Part shown: in pieces, positions 26,652-35,052 of the stretch
Position numbering within the stretch: the stretch's first letter is position 1
Layout: each line of letters begins with the position of its first letter
Source of the DNA: CADEDV01 sp048498035
GTDB lineage: Bacteria > Bacteroidota > Bacteroidia > Chitinophagales > Chitinophagaceae
NCBI GenBank assembly: GCA_048498035.1
Contig: JBEHYT010000004.1
Coordinates: forward strand, 62,001 to 126,000
Length of the DNA: 64,000 bases
Direction of reading: 5' to 3'
Translations under genes and position numbers: made by a program
Notes under the pieces: generated by a model
Databases searched by the model: none
The model's input: only the letters and a program-made list of their open reading frames with translations
Told to the model about the DNA's origin: nothing

Positions 26652-29045
26652 ATGAAACAAAAATTACTGCTTTCAATCTTCGTTGTATTTGTCCTTTCCC
26701 TTTGCGTCAACGCACAAAATACCGGCGGTGTTCTGAAAGGAACCGTTATTACCTCTGATGATCAACCCGCAGCAATGGTAACCGTTAGTATCAAGAATGG
26801 CCGACATATCACATTCACCGGCGACGACGGCACTTTTATCCTGCGGAACATTCCCGCCGGCAATTATGAAGTACAAGTATCGCTTACCGGTTATCAAACA
26901 TTATCGGCCAACGTTAGCATTCAAACAGGCAAAACAACTGATATCCGTTTGCAACTCGTCGTTTCCCGGGAACAATTGCAGGAGGTGATCATTCGTTCCA
27001 ACGTGCGCAGCTATAAAGCCAACACCGTATCCTCATCCCTTCGCCTGCAAACACCCATTCTTGAAACGCCACAAAATATCCAGGTGGTAACCGGGAAGGC
27101 ACTGGCAGATCAACAGGTAATTAGTATGAGTGATGGACTGGTACGCAATGTAAGTGGAGCGGTGCGACTGGAACATTGGGGTGACCTGTACACCAATATC
27201 AGCTCCCGCGGATCACAGATACAGGCTTTTCGCAATGGTATGAATGTGGTTGCCTCTTATTGGGGACCCCTTACAGAAGATATGAGCTTTGTAGATCACA
27301 TCGAATTTGTAAAAGGCCCCGCCGGGTTTATGCTTTCCAATGGTGATCCAAGTGGTTTGTACAACGTGGTTACCAAAAAGCCAACCGGCCAAACCCGTGG
27401 CGAAGCTTCATTTACCGTAGGCAGCTTCGACCTTTATCGCACCACGCTGGACCTGGATGGTAAGTTGTCAAAAGACGGGCGACTGCTGTACCGATTCAAC
27501 GCTTCGGCACAGGATAAAAAATCATTTCGTCCCAATGAATACAATAACCGGTATGTGCTGGCGCCCGTGCTGAGTTACCAACTGGATCCCAAAACAACGC
27601 TTACAGCAGAATACACGTTGCAGTATGCAAAAATGAGTGATGTGGGATCCTACTATGTTTTTGCTACCGATGGCTATGCTACACTGCCCCGCACATTCAC
27701 GTCACTTCCCGCGGGTATGCCGGCCACGCGCATCACTGACCATAGCGCCTTCCTCAACCTGCAACACCGCTTTGACGATCATTGGAAACTAACTACACAG
27801 TTCGCATATTTCAATTACCGGCAAAATGGATCATCCATGTGGCCGGCCGCTGTAAATGCCGATGGCACCATGATCCGCGCCGTAAGCAGTTGGGACGCCA
27901 AAAGCACGATGACGATGGGACAGGCATTTATAAATGGAGATGTGGCTACAGGAGCTGTACGTCACCGTATACTCGGCGGACTTGACCTGAGCAACAAAGA
28001 ATACTTTGCCGATTGGGGCCAGTACCACGAACTGGATGACGCAGGCAGTCCGTTTGACACACAGCATCCGAATTATGGCATTCCTTCCAACGGTTACCCG
28101 GAGTTTGATCATACCACACCGCTGGAACAACGCGCACTCGCCGCGGGTGGTGTAATTGACCAACGCTACTCTGCCGTGTATTTGCAGGATGAACTGGGTT
28201 TTCTCAACAACCAGCTTAGACTAACGCTTGCCGGCCGCTATACATACGTTCAACAATCCGAATATGGCGGCGCACCCGTAACTGCAAAGCATGCTTCTCC
28301 ACGCATTGGTATCAGTTACTCTATCGACAAACACACTTCTGTATATGCCTTGTACGACCAGGCATTTATCCCGCAGGCAGGAAAACTTACCAATGGTGGT
28401 AAGGTGAAACCGATCACCGGCAATAATATGGAGATTGGGCTTAAAAAAGACTGGGCCGGCGGCAAGTGGAATAGTACTGTATCGGTTTACCGTATCCTGA
28501 AAGAAAATGAACTGGCGGCCGATCCCAATAGCCCGCCAAACTCCGGGTTAAGCATCGTGTTTGGACAAAAGCGATCACGCGGCGTTGAGTTCGACGTACG
28601 TGGCACCATCATCAACGGACTGTCCGTAGTAGCCAACTATGCCTTTACAGAATCTGTCATCTCCAAAGTGGCAGATGGTATTACGGATCGAAAGGTGGGA
28701 GATGTGGTACCTGCCTATGCCAAACATACTGTTAATACATGGCTCAATTACAAAGTGCAGTCCGGCGTACTGAAGGGATTGGGCGCTTCTGCGGGATTCA
28801 CCTATCTCCTGGGAAGGGAAACTTACTGGGATCCTTCACCGGATCCTTCGGTGGTGCTGCCGGATTATTTTAAGCTGGATGCCGGTCTTTCATGGGAAAA
28901 AGATCATCTCGGGATCAACTTCAACGTATTTAACCTGCTGAACAAATACCTGTATAGCGGTTCCTATTATTCTTACCTGGGCGCCTATTACTGGCAGGCT
29001 GATCCGCCACGAAACCTGCGCATCGGTATCAGCTACCGCTTTTAA
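26652..29045 (+). CDS. TonB-dependent siderophore receptor
   Basis: A 797-residue outer-membrane receptor. ATG 26652 gives a clear signal peptide (LLLSIFVVFVLSLCVNAQ). A carboxypeptidase-regulatory-like domain occupies about 25-105 (GTVITSDDQPAAMVTVSIKN). The plug domain follows with TPQNIQVVTGKALADQQV, RGSQIQAFRNGMNV, IEFVKGPAGFMLSNGDPSG and LYNVVTKKPT. The barrel ends with aromatic NLRIGISYRF. This is the ferric-siderophore/FhuA-like family. The PepSY gene just downstream supports an iron-uptake role. Confidence 0.92.
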   Translation: MKQKLLLSIFVVFVLSLCVNAQNTGGVLKGTVITSDDQPAAMVTVSIKNGRHITFTGDDGTFILRNIPAGNYEVQVSLTGYQTLSANVSIQTGKTTDIRLQLVVSREQLQEVIIRSNVRSYKANTVSSSLRLQTPILETPQNIQVVTGKALADQQVISMSDGLVRNVSGAVRLEHWGDLYTNISSRGSQIQAFRNGMNVVASYWGPLTEDMSFVDHIEFVKGPAGFMLSNGDPSGLYNVVTKKPTGQTRGEASFTVGSFDLYRTTLDLDGKLSKDGRLLYRFNASAQDKKSFRPNEYNNRYVLAPVLSYQLDPKTTLTAEYTLQYAKMSDVGSYYVFATDGYATLPRTFTSLPAGMPATRITDHSAFLNLQHRFDDHWKLTTQFAYFNYRQNGSSMWPAAVNADGTMIRAVSSWDAKSTMTMGQAFINGDVATGAVRHRILGGLDLSNKEYFADWGQYHELDDAGSPFDTQHPNYGIPSNGYPEFDHTTPLEQRALAAGGVIDQRYSAVYLQDELGFLNNQLRLTLAGRYTYVQQSEYGGAPVTAKHASPRIGISYSIDKHTSVYALYDQAFIPQAGKLTNGGKVKPITGNNMEIGLKKDWAGGKWNSTVSVYRILKENELAADPNSPPNSGLSIVFGQKRSRGVEFDVRGTIINGLSVVANYAFTESVISKVADGITDRKVGDVVPAYAKHTVNTWLNYKVQSGVLKGLGASAGFTYLLGRETYWDPSPDPSVVLPDYFKLDAGLSWEKDHLGINFNVFNLLNKYLYSGSYYSYLGAYYWQADPPRNLRIGISYRF

Positions 29046-29054
29046 TTGTGCCGG

Positions 29055-30194
29055 ATGAGGATTAAAAAAATAGTACGATCAATACACCTGTGGCTCGGAC
29101 TACTGTCCGGGCTACTCGTTTTTTTTCTCGGTATTACCGGCTGCCTTTTAGCTTTTGAAATTGAAATCCGGAATTTTACAGAATCCTATCGCAACGTGCA
29201 ACCGCGGGGAACAATGGTTCTGTCACCAGCGGTGTTGAAAAAAATCGCAGAACAACACCTGGCATCAAAAAATGCCATCACCATTGAATATCCCGGTCGC
29301 AACAAAGCCGCCATCGCCTCCTACTACGATGCTGATCATTACGAGATTGTTTTCATGGATCCCTATACTGGCCAATTCCTGAAACATCGTAATATGAATC
29401 GTGATTTTTTCAGGACCATCATCAACGGGCATTATTATCTCTGGTTGCCACCATCTGTCGGGCAGCCCATTGTAGCATCTGCTACTCTTGTATTCCTGGT
29501 AATGCTCATCAGCGGCATTATACTGTGGTGGCCCAAAAATCGCGCTGCCGCGCGACAACGGTTTAGTATCAAATGGTCAGCACGATGGAGAAGAAAAAAT
29601 TATGATCTTCACAATGTGCTCGGCTTCTACGCCAGTTGGATCGGGATTTTTCTTGCACTCTCCGGACTTGTGATGGGATTTCAATGGTTTGCCCGTACCG
29701 TGTATTGGACCAGCAGCGGCGGACAACAGCTACCGCTTTACCAGGCCGTGAGTTCAGACACATCAACAAAAGAAAATAAAAATCAGCAGGACCAAATATT
29801 CTACAATCAATTGTCAACCTTGCATAGCAATGAAAGTATTGCCATTTATTTTCCGGCCTCGCCGGCCGATGCAGTGCAACTGACCATCAACCACCGCCCA
29901 GGCACCTACTATAAAACCGACAATCTTTATTTTGATCAATACAGCGGTAAGCGTATTGATGCCAACAGCACCTACCAGGGGTATTACAGTGATGCCACAA
30001 TAGCCGACCGGATAGCACGAATGAACTATGATATCCATGTAGGCGCTATCCTGGGACTTCCGGGTAAAATACTCGTTTTTTGCGCCAGTCTTGTGGCCGC
30101 TTCACTTCCGGTTACAGGGTTTATGATCTGGTGGGGGAGAAGAAAGAAGAAAAAGCCTCAGTCTGCTGCTTTCCAAAAAGGATCCGTCCAGTGA
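29055..30194 (+). CDS. PepSY-associated transmembrane protein (iron-uptake linked)
   Basis: A 379-residue inner-membrane protein with four hydrophobic segments: SIHLWLGLLSGLLVFFLGIT near the start, the pair around ASATLVFLVMLISGIILWWP and HNVLGFYASWIGIFLALSGL, and FCASLVAASLPVTGFMIWW at the end. Conserved His/Trp features of the PepSY_TM family are present (HLWLG, IILWWPKN, FMIWWGRR). The basic C-terminus RRKKKKPQ is cytoplasmic. Such proteins commonly accompany siderophore receptors and are proposed to reduce ferric siderophores. ATG 29055 is preferred to TTG 29046; it starts 9 bases after the receptor gene. Its 3' end overlaps the convergent hemerythrin gene by 37 bases. Confidence 0.88.
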   Translation: MRIKKIVRSIHLWLGLLSGLLVFFLGITGCLLAFEIEIRNFTESYRNVQPRGTMVLSPAVLKKIAEQHLASKNAITIEYPGRNKAAIASYYDADHYEIVFMDPYTGQFLKHRNMNRDFFRTIINGHYYLWLPPSVGQPIVASATLVFLVMLISGIILWWPKNRAAARQRFSIKWSARWRRKNYDLHNVLGFYASWIGIFLALSGLVMGFQWFARTVYWTSSGGQQLPLYQAVSSDTSTKENKNQQDQIFYNQLSTLHSNESIAIYFPASPADAVQLTINHRPGTYYKTDNLYFDQYSGKRIDANSTYQGYYSDATIADRIARMNYDIHVGAILGLPGKILVFCASLVAASLPVTGFMIWWGRRKKKKPQSAAFQKGSVQ

Positions 30195-30631
30195 GAGCCG
30201 TGAACAGCAGAAGCGATAATAGCAACATGAATTTGTTCCAGTTCAGTTGCCGACAGATTTTTTTCCAGCCAGGGAAAAAGTTCCGTCTCTTCAAAGCGGA
30301 TATGATGTTCGAGTAATTTGGCAAGCAAGCGAAAATCATGCGCATCCTGCTCCCTGTCCAGCAGCAGGATCAGGTCGCGTATATCAGCATGTTCATCCTT
30401 CAGGCGTTTGGCAAGCAAACTGCCAGCAGGGAGAAATGGCAACAGGATTTTCTCTTCATGAAAAAAATGTGGACGGATATGATGAACCCAATACCAGCGG
30501 GTATAATCCGCCAGGCGTTCTGCCGATACTTTCCGTGCGTAGGAGTGAAGGCGGTCGGCAAAAAGCAGCCCATCCCGGTGTTCATCCCGTAGTAGTTGAA
30601 AGGCGGTAACGGTTGGCCCGGAAGGGTTCAT
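30158..30631 (-). CDS. Hemerythrin HHE domain protein
   Basis: A 157-residue four-helix protein. Di-iron ligand candidates are His in LLRDEHRDGLLFADRLHSY, HHIRPHFFHEEKILLPFL, KDEHADIRDLILLL and LEHHIRFEETELFPWLEKNL, matching the spaced H/HxxxE pattern of hemerythrin-like proteins. Roles in O2 or NO handling are usual for the family. ATG 30631 gives the conserved start; a longer frame adds no homology. It belongs to the nitrosative/respiratory block (RIC at 33500 also carries hemerythrin ligands). A hairpin with T-run sits just before its start. Confidence 0.85.
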   Translation of the reverse strand: MNPSGPTVTAFQLLRDEHRDGLLFADRLHSYARKVSAERLADYTRWYWVHHIRPHFFHEEKILLPFLPAGSLLAKRLKDEHADIRDLILLLDREQDAHDFRLLAKLLEHHIRFEETELFPWLEKNLSATELEQIHVAIIASAVHGSHWTDPFWKAAD

Positions 30632-30643
30632 AATAGTAGGTTT

Positions 30644-30679
30644 AAAAACACTGCAGCCTCCCCCCGGAGCACTGCAGTG
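30644..30679 (-). terminator. Hairpin with T-run between the membrane-protein gene and the hemerythrin gene
   Basis: Reading on the minus strand, CACTGCAG and CTGCAGTG (8 bp, 15-base loop) are followed by TTTTT. It lies 22 bases after the stop of the 30701 gene and 13 bases before the hemerythrin ATG. It may be a partial terminator or attenuator inside one operon. Confidence 0.65.
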
Positions 30680-30700
30680 CAACGAAAAACGAAACGAGGA

Positions 30701-31063
30701 TCAGGCGTTTATGGTTACTAACCAGTTTATAATTCCAGTGAGAATAACAGCAGCGTTCACCAGCACTCCGGCAAAGAAGATCGGGATGGTGATACGGGTG
30801 GGCAGTGCAGCCAGGTGACTGATCAACACCACGGCCATGCTGCCAATGGTAAGCGCCCACAACAACATTCCATTGCCGGCAAGAAACACTGCAAAAACAG
30901 TAATGGGAGATAACACACATCCGTATAGCACAAGGCTACCCGCCAACCACATAAACCTGTTTTCTTCCTGCGTGCCACACCAGTTGATAAAACGGCGGAA
31001 CAGGGATGTTTTACTGGAGGAAACTGTATAGGAATGCTCAATGGGATGTGATATGCTTTGCAT
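30701..31063 (-). CDS. Small membrane protein in the stress block
   Basis: A 120-residue protein of unknown function with three hydrophobic segments: FMWLAGSLVLYGCVLSPITV, NGMLLWALTIGSMAVVLISH and ITIPIFFAGVLVNAAVILTG. The N-terminal 35 residues are polar and cytoplasmic. It sits just upstream of the hemerythrin gene. Its promoter carries two TGA-N6-TCA boxes at 31111 and 31133 and a -7-like element at 31080-31087, so it is probably part of the same Crp/Fnr-type regulon as the RIC and oxidase genes. Confidence 0.7.
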   Translation of the reverse strand: MQSISHPIEHSYTVSSSKTSLFRRFINWCGTQEENRFMWLAGSLVLYGCVLSPITVFAVFLAGNGMLLWALTIGSMAVVLISHLAALPTRITIPIFFAGVLVNAAVILTGIINWLVTINA

Positions 31064-31079
31064 GGTTGCTCATTTAGAG

Positions 31080-31144
31080 CAAAGGTCTGTTTCGCACGTG
31101 GACAAGGCAATGATGTGCGTCAACGGACAGGATGATCCTTGTCA
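31080..31144 (-). promoter_or_regulatory. Promoter with two TGA-N6-TCA boxes (small membrane protein/hemerythrin)
   Basis: The minus strand carries GACCTTTG (31080-31087), one mismatch from the -7 consensus TAnnTTTG. TGA-N6-TCA boxes lie at 31111-31122 and 31133-31144 (ATGATCCTTGTCAT). Box centres are 36.5 and 58.5 bp from the G of the -7 element, 22 bp apart. The same geometry is seen at the RIC promoter. Confidence 0.7.
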
Positions 31145-31159
31145 TATCCCTAACATTCA

Positions 31160-32215
31160 CTAATACAACATACTGCGTAATTTCTCCGGATCGGGGATGG
31201 TGATCCGTCCTTCTTTGATCTCAATTAATTTTTCCGCTTTAAAATCGCTGAGCGTACGAATCAATGATTCTGTTGCCGTGCCTACATAGTTTGCAATATC
31301 CTCCCGGGAGATGGAGATGGCCGCAGTGGTCCCGGTGGCATTGAATTTTTCATGTATGTCCAGCAGCGCCTTGGCTACACGGCGGCGAAGGGAGCTGTAG
31401 GCAAGGCTCAGCAACCGGTCTTCTTTCTCACGCACGTTCTGCGTGATGAGCCGGATAAATTTGGTTGCGATATTGATGTCGGTATAGATCATCTGCAAAA
31501 AATCCTCCTTGGGTATTTGCAGCAGCTCTGCATTTTCCAGCACTTCGGTGTTATCATCATATACCTGGTCTGTAATAATTGCCGCATATCCTACAAAATC
31601 GCCGGCATGATACAGGTCGGTAATATATTCCTTGCCATCTTCGTTGATCTTGTAACCCTTCACTTTTCCCGACAGCACATAATAGAGATAACGGGGTCTT
31701 TTACCTTCCTGGTATAGCGTATTCTTTTTAGCCAGCGCCTGTGTATCATAGCGATCGGCCAATTGTGCCAGCACGCCGGAATCTTTTACATCCTGCAAAA
31801 AGCGGTTGACACCTGCCGGCCCTTCGGCATAGGGTTGAGTAAGAATTTCTGATTTGCGCAAGCGTATTTCAACTGCTTTCAGCAGTTCAATATCATCAAA
31901 AGGTTTGGTAATATAATCGTCGGCGCCCATTTCCATTCCCTTCCTGAAATCACTGCGCTCCGTTTTTGCCGTCAGGAAAATAAAGGGAATATGCTGCGTG
32001 TCATTGTTTTTTCGCAACAGGTGAAGTACGCCGTAACCATCCAGCTCAGGCATCATAATATCACAAATGATCACATCCGGTTTTTCTTTCAGCGCCAGTT
32101 CAACGCCTTTTTTCCCATTGTCTGCCACAAATACCTTATACCCGGCCAGTTCAAGTATTTCAGCTGTGTTTTCCCGGATATCGGGATTGTCGTCTATTAC
32201 CAGGATCGATTTCAT
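31160..32215 (-). CDS. Response regulator fused to a Crp/Fnr domain
   Basis: A 351-residue fusion. Residues 1-120 are a receiver domain (ILVIDDNPDIRENTAEILEL, phospho-acceptor Asp in PDVIICDIMMPELDG, Thr in FIFLTAKTE, Lys in DDYITKPFDD). Residues about 145-265 form a cyclic-nucleotide-binding-like beta roll. The C-terminus is a Crp-type winged helix (ISREDIANYVGTATESLIRT), whose recognition helix keeps E and R at positions that contact TGA-N6-TCA in FNR/CRP. This makes it the prime candidate for binding the boxes upstream of nearby genes. It lies 5 bases downstream of a PAS histidine kinase, its presumed partner. The design joins phosphorylation and ligand input in one protein. Confidence 0.9.
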   Translation of the reverse strand: MKSILVIDDNPDIRENTAEILELAGYKVFVADNGKKGVELALKEKPDVIICDIMMPELDGYGVLHLLRKNNDTQHIPFIFLTAKTERSDFRKGMEMGADDYITKPFDDIELLKAVEIRLRKSEILTQPYAEGPAGVNRFLQDVKDSGVLAQLADRYDTQALAKKNTLYQEGKRPRYLYYVLSGKVKGYKINEDGKEYITDLYHAGDFVGYAAIITDQVYDDNTEVLENAELLQIPKEDFLQMIYTDINIATKFIRLITQNVREKEDRLLSLAYSSLRRRVAKALLDIHEKFNATGTTAAISISREDIANYVGTATESLIRTLSDFKAEKLIEIKEGRITIPDPEKLRSMLY

Positions 32216-32220
32216 GGTTG

Positions 32221-33456
32221 TTAGTTAGTCTGGTTAGGAATATGAATGGTAAATGTGGTGCCTTTTCCAAGCTCACTGCGCACTTCAATATACCCCTGCA
32301 ACAAATCCAAAAACCGGCTTACGATATGCAGTCCGAGCCCCGTCCCCTGGATATTGGTTGCATTTTTGGCGCGGTGAAAACTGGCGTACAGGTGTGGCAG
32401 ATCATCTTCGGGAATACCAATGCCGTGGTCAGCAACGGTGATCGTGATCTCCCGGTCCGTTATGCTGCTCGAAATCTCAACCTGCTGATTCTCCGCGGAA
32501 AATTTTACGGCATTACCCACCAGGTTCAGTACAATATTCTTGACCAGTTTTTTATCGGTATATGCCAGCGGGTTGCCATGATGTGTAAAAATAAGTTCCT
32601 GTCCCGGTTTGGCAATTCCTTTCATTTCCTCCACAATTTCTTCCATGAAAGGCGCCATTTCAAATTCATTGCATTGTACATCTACCCGTCCTTCATTCAA
32701 CTTGCCAAGGGAAAGGAAATCCTCAAGAATGTCGTTAAGGTGTTTTACTGAATTTTTGATCTTGTCCACATGGCGCATTCGCTTGTCCTGCTCATCGGTA
32801 GTGGTGTATTTTGCCAACAGGGAAGCAGAGGAGAGGACAGTACTCAGTGGCGTTCGAAATTCGTGTGACGCCATGGAAACGAAACGCCCTTTCATCTCAC
32901 TCAGTTGTTTTTCCTTATCGAGTGCTTCGCTCAATTCTTCCTGGGAGTGCTCCAGCTTTTGCAAAGCCTCTTTAAGAATATTCGTCCGCTCTTCCACCTT
33001 GGCTTCCAGTTGCATATTCAGTTTGCGCATATCCCGCGCCATATTTTCCAGTTCTTTTTGCTGGTTCAGGATATCCTGTTCTATTTTTTTGCGCAGCGTA
33101 ATATCAACTATAAATGCAATAACAAACGGTTCATTTTCTTTTTTATAGTAACTAAGGCTAACTTCAACCGGCAGGTTGCTGCCGTCTTTTTTCCTGCCAT
33201 ACAAATCACGTCCACGCCCCATAACGCGATTGGAAGGTTGTTTATAAAATCCTTCTCTTAATTTATGGTGATGGGGCCGGACGGAATCTGGCAGTAATAC
33301 TTCAATCGGACGATTCACTAATTCATCGGCTGGATAGCCAAACATCCGCTCGGCTGCGGGGTTAACGAGCACCATATTGCCTGCGGCATTTGTAAGAATA
33401 ATGCCTTCGGTTGCATTTTCAAACAGCGAAGTCAGGTGCGTAATATCTCTATGCAT
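32221..33456 (-). CDS. PAS-domain sensor histidine kinase
   Basis: A 411-residue soluble kinase with no membrane segment. An N-terminal PAS domain (about 10-120, ATEGIILTNAAGNMVLVNPA, AERMFGYPADELVNRPIEVL, PAC region VEVSLSYYKKENEPFVIAFI) is followed by a coiled coil (about 130-185). Then come HisKA with SHEFRTPLSTVLSSASLLAK (phospho-His) and HATPase (N box LNLVGNAVKFSA, G boxes DHGIGIPEDD and GTGLGLHIV). The PAS domain may bind a redox cofactor, but no heme or flavin residue can be assigned. It is 5 bases upstream of the receiver-Crp gene and surely its operon partner. Confidence 0.9.
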   Translation of the reverse strand: MHRDITHLTSLFENATEGIILTNAAGNMVLVNPAAERMFGYPADELVNRPIEVLLPDSVRPHHHKLREGFYKQPSNRVMGRGRDLYGRKKDGSNLPVEVSLSYYKKENEPFVIAFIVDITLRKKIEQDILNQQKELENMARDMRKLNMQLEAKVEERTNILKEALQKLEHSQEELSEALDKEKQLSEMKGRFVSMASHEFRTPLSTVLSSASLLAKYTTTDEQDKRMRHVDKIKNSVKHLNDILEDFLSLGKLNEGRVDVQCNEFEMAPFMEEIVEEMKGIAKPGQELIFTHHGNPLAYTDKKLVKNIVLNLVGNAVKFSAENQQVEISSSITDREITITVADHGIGIPEDDLPHLYASFHRAKNATNIQGTGLGLHIVSRFLDLLQGYIEVRSELGKGTTFTIHIPNQTN

Positions 33457-33499
33457 AGGTGCGTGTTACCTTCGAATTTACGAAAAGAGGGGAAACGCT

Positions 33500-34249
33500 T
33501 TACTCCTGACGGTTAAGAAGTTTTTTTTCCATTTCTACAGCCCTGGGAAAGAGGATTTTGTTTTCCAGGTAGTAATGCTGGGCCATATCCTGGTCTATTT
33601 CGCGCAATTTTGCAAAAACAACCTGGTGGCTGCTGCAGGAACTGGGTGGTGGCGTATAGTTGTTGGTAATGGTCCGGAAACTATGCAACAGGCGAAGATG
33701 ATCTTCCTGCGTTACCAGTTCTGTAAACGGTTTGCCCATGGTCCTTACCAGTAATTTGCCATACGGGTCATTGTCTTCGGCGGCATGTGCCAGGTGTTTC
33801 AAATAAGGAAATAATTCCGTTTCCTGTTGTTGCATTCGCTTCGTCGCCACTTGCTCAAGCTGTTGATAATCCTCAGTAAGTTGTTCCAGCGCCGGGTATT
33901 TTTTCCGGTGTTCCTCTGTAAAATGAGCCAGTGCCGGGAAAAACGCGGGCAGCGTTTCGCGGAGATAGGCATGATGTACATTAATGATATAGTCCACCAG
34001 GAAGTCAGTGCTCCAGCTTTCAAATGGCAACTGGTTACTAATGGTGATGGATTGCAATGCCCGTTCCAGATCACTCTTCAGCGAATCCCAATTGATGGAT
34101 TGACTGTTGCACACCATTTCCAATGGCCACCGGCCACCGCAGCAATATTCAATGCCATAACGCCGGAATACATCGGCTGTTCGCGCATCACGGGATACAA
34201 TATCACGTGCCGTAAGGTTGGGATGGATCTCAAATGGTAATAGGAACAT
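33500..34249 (-). CDS. ric: Iron-sulfur cluster repair di-iron protein (RIC/ScdA family)
   Basis: A 249-residue protein. The N-terminal DUF542 domain carries the diagnostic RDARTADVFRRYGIEYCCGG (about 19-38), and the hemerythrin part follows. Likely di-iron ligands lie in YIINVHHAYLRETLPAF, HFTEEHRKKYP, QQQETELFPYLKHLA, VTQEDHLRLLHSF and MAQHYYLENKILFPRAVEME. The family repairs iron-sulfur clusters damaged by NO or oxidation. ATG 34249 gives the usual start. The promoter has a perfect TACATTTG -7 element and two TGA-N6-TCA boxes shared with the divergent oxidase operon. Confidence 0.9.
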   Translation of the reverse strand: MFLLPFEIHPNLTARDIVSRDARTADVFRRYGIEYCCGGRWPLEMVCNSQSINWDSLKSDLERALQSITISNQLPFESWSTDFLVDYIINVHHAYLRETLPAFFPALAHFTEEHRKKYPALEQLTEDYQQLEQVATKRMQQQETELFPYLKHLAHAAEDNDPYGKLLVRTMGKPFTELVTQEDHLRLLHSFRTITNNYTPPPSSCSSHQVVFAKLREIDQDMAQHYYLENKILFPRAVEMEKKLLNRQE

Positions 34250-34280
34250 AGCGGAAAGTGATTCAATCAATTATAAACGG

Positions 34281-34398
34281 CAAATGTAAATGGCGCTCAA
34301 AAGCCGTGGCATGACGAAAGTCATGTTTCTGCCTGACGATAATCAGGTGGCCGGCTACCCGGTATCAGCTCTAACCCTGTGGCTGCCAGCTACTTTTG
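34281..34398. promoter_or_regulatory. Divergent promoter with tandem TGA-N6-TCA boxes at 22-bp spacing
   Basis: Leftward (RIC) -7 element TACATTTG is at 34281-34288. Rightward (oxidase) -7 element TACTTTTG is at 34391-34398. Between them lie palindromes CATGACGAAAGTCATG (34310-34325) and CCTGACGATAATCAGG (34332-34347), and a degenerate third box TACCCGGTATCA (34356-34367). Box centres are 22 bp apart. The first is 36.5 bp from the RIC -7 G and the third is 36.5 bp from the oxidase -7 G. Confidence 0.8.
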
Positions 34399-34417
34399 GG
34401 TCCGAAAAGTAAATCAC

Positions 34418-34582
34418 ATGCACGTTGAAACATCTTCGCAGGAAAAGCCGCTTAGCGGCGAGCCGGACAAGACAGAAAAGCCGTTTTTCCCCGCCGGGGC
34501 CATTGCATTTTTCGTATTGCTGGTGGTGATGGCACTGCTCTTCTGGTACGGTATCTATTTCCTGATGATTGAACGCTCCTAA
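34418..34582 (+). CDS. Cytochrome c oxidase subunit 2A (small single-span subunit)
   Basis: A 54-residue protein with one membrane helix (GAIAFFVLLVVMALLFWYGI) and a polar N-terminus. Length, the FFPAGAIAFF entry to the helix and position just before the CuA subunit match subunit IIa of B-family (ba3-type) oxidases, which completes the missing first helix of subunit II. ATG 34418 is used. It begins a five-gene operon (34418-37898) with overlapping or nearly adjacent frames. Confidence 0.8.
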   Translation: MHVETSSQEKPLSGEPDKTEKPFFPAGAIAFFVLLVVMALLFWYGIYFLMIERS

Positions 34583-34592
34583 TCTAATTTTT

Positions 34593-35048
34593 ATGGTAAT
34601 TGAGAAAATTGAAAAACGGATCATCGTAGCCTCGCTATTGTTGATGGGGCTGTTTGTTTTTTCCCTGCTTTATGCAAAAGGCCGTTATAAATCAGATGTG
34701 CCCGAATGTTTGCCCTATAACAAGGCCTATACGGAACCGCGTATAGATACCATTGATGCACATACTTATCGCGTTTTTTGCGTGGCTTCCATGTGGCAGT
34801 TTGAGCCTTCTGAAATCTATATTCCCGTAGGAAGTGAGGTAGATTTTTTCCTTACCTCCAAAGATGTTGTTCACGGGTTCGACATTAGCGACAAGAATGT
34901 AAACATGATGGCCGTGTATGGTGCCATCAACAAAACAACCGTACGATTTGATAAACCCGGCACCTATAATATCGTTTGCCACGAATACTGTGGCGTGGGC
35001 CACCAGAATATGCGTGCCCAGGTAATTGTAAACTATCCCGAGAAATAA
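34593..35048 (+). CDS. Cytochrome c oxidase subunit II (CuA subunit, ba3 type)
   Basis: A 151-residue short subunit II with a single N-terminal membrane anchor (IVASLLLMGLFVFSLLYAKG). A cupredoxin domain follows. The CuA site is intact: His in SKDVVHGFDIS, and CHEYCGVGHQNM with two Cys, His and Met. Its brevity and the separate 2A subunit mark the B-family. It accepts electrons from cytochrome c, likely including the membrane-anchored cytochrome at 37356. Confidence 0.92.
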   Translation: MVIEKIEKRIIVASLLLMGLFVFSLLYAKGRYKSDVPECLPYNKAYTEPRIDTIDAHTYRVFCVASMWQFEPSEIYIPVGSEVDFFLTSKDVVHGFDISDKNVNMMAVYGAINKTTVRFDKPGTYNIVCHEYCGVGHQNMRAQVIVNYPEK

Positions 35049-35052
35049 ATGA

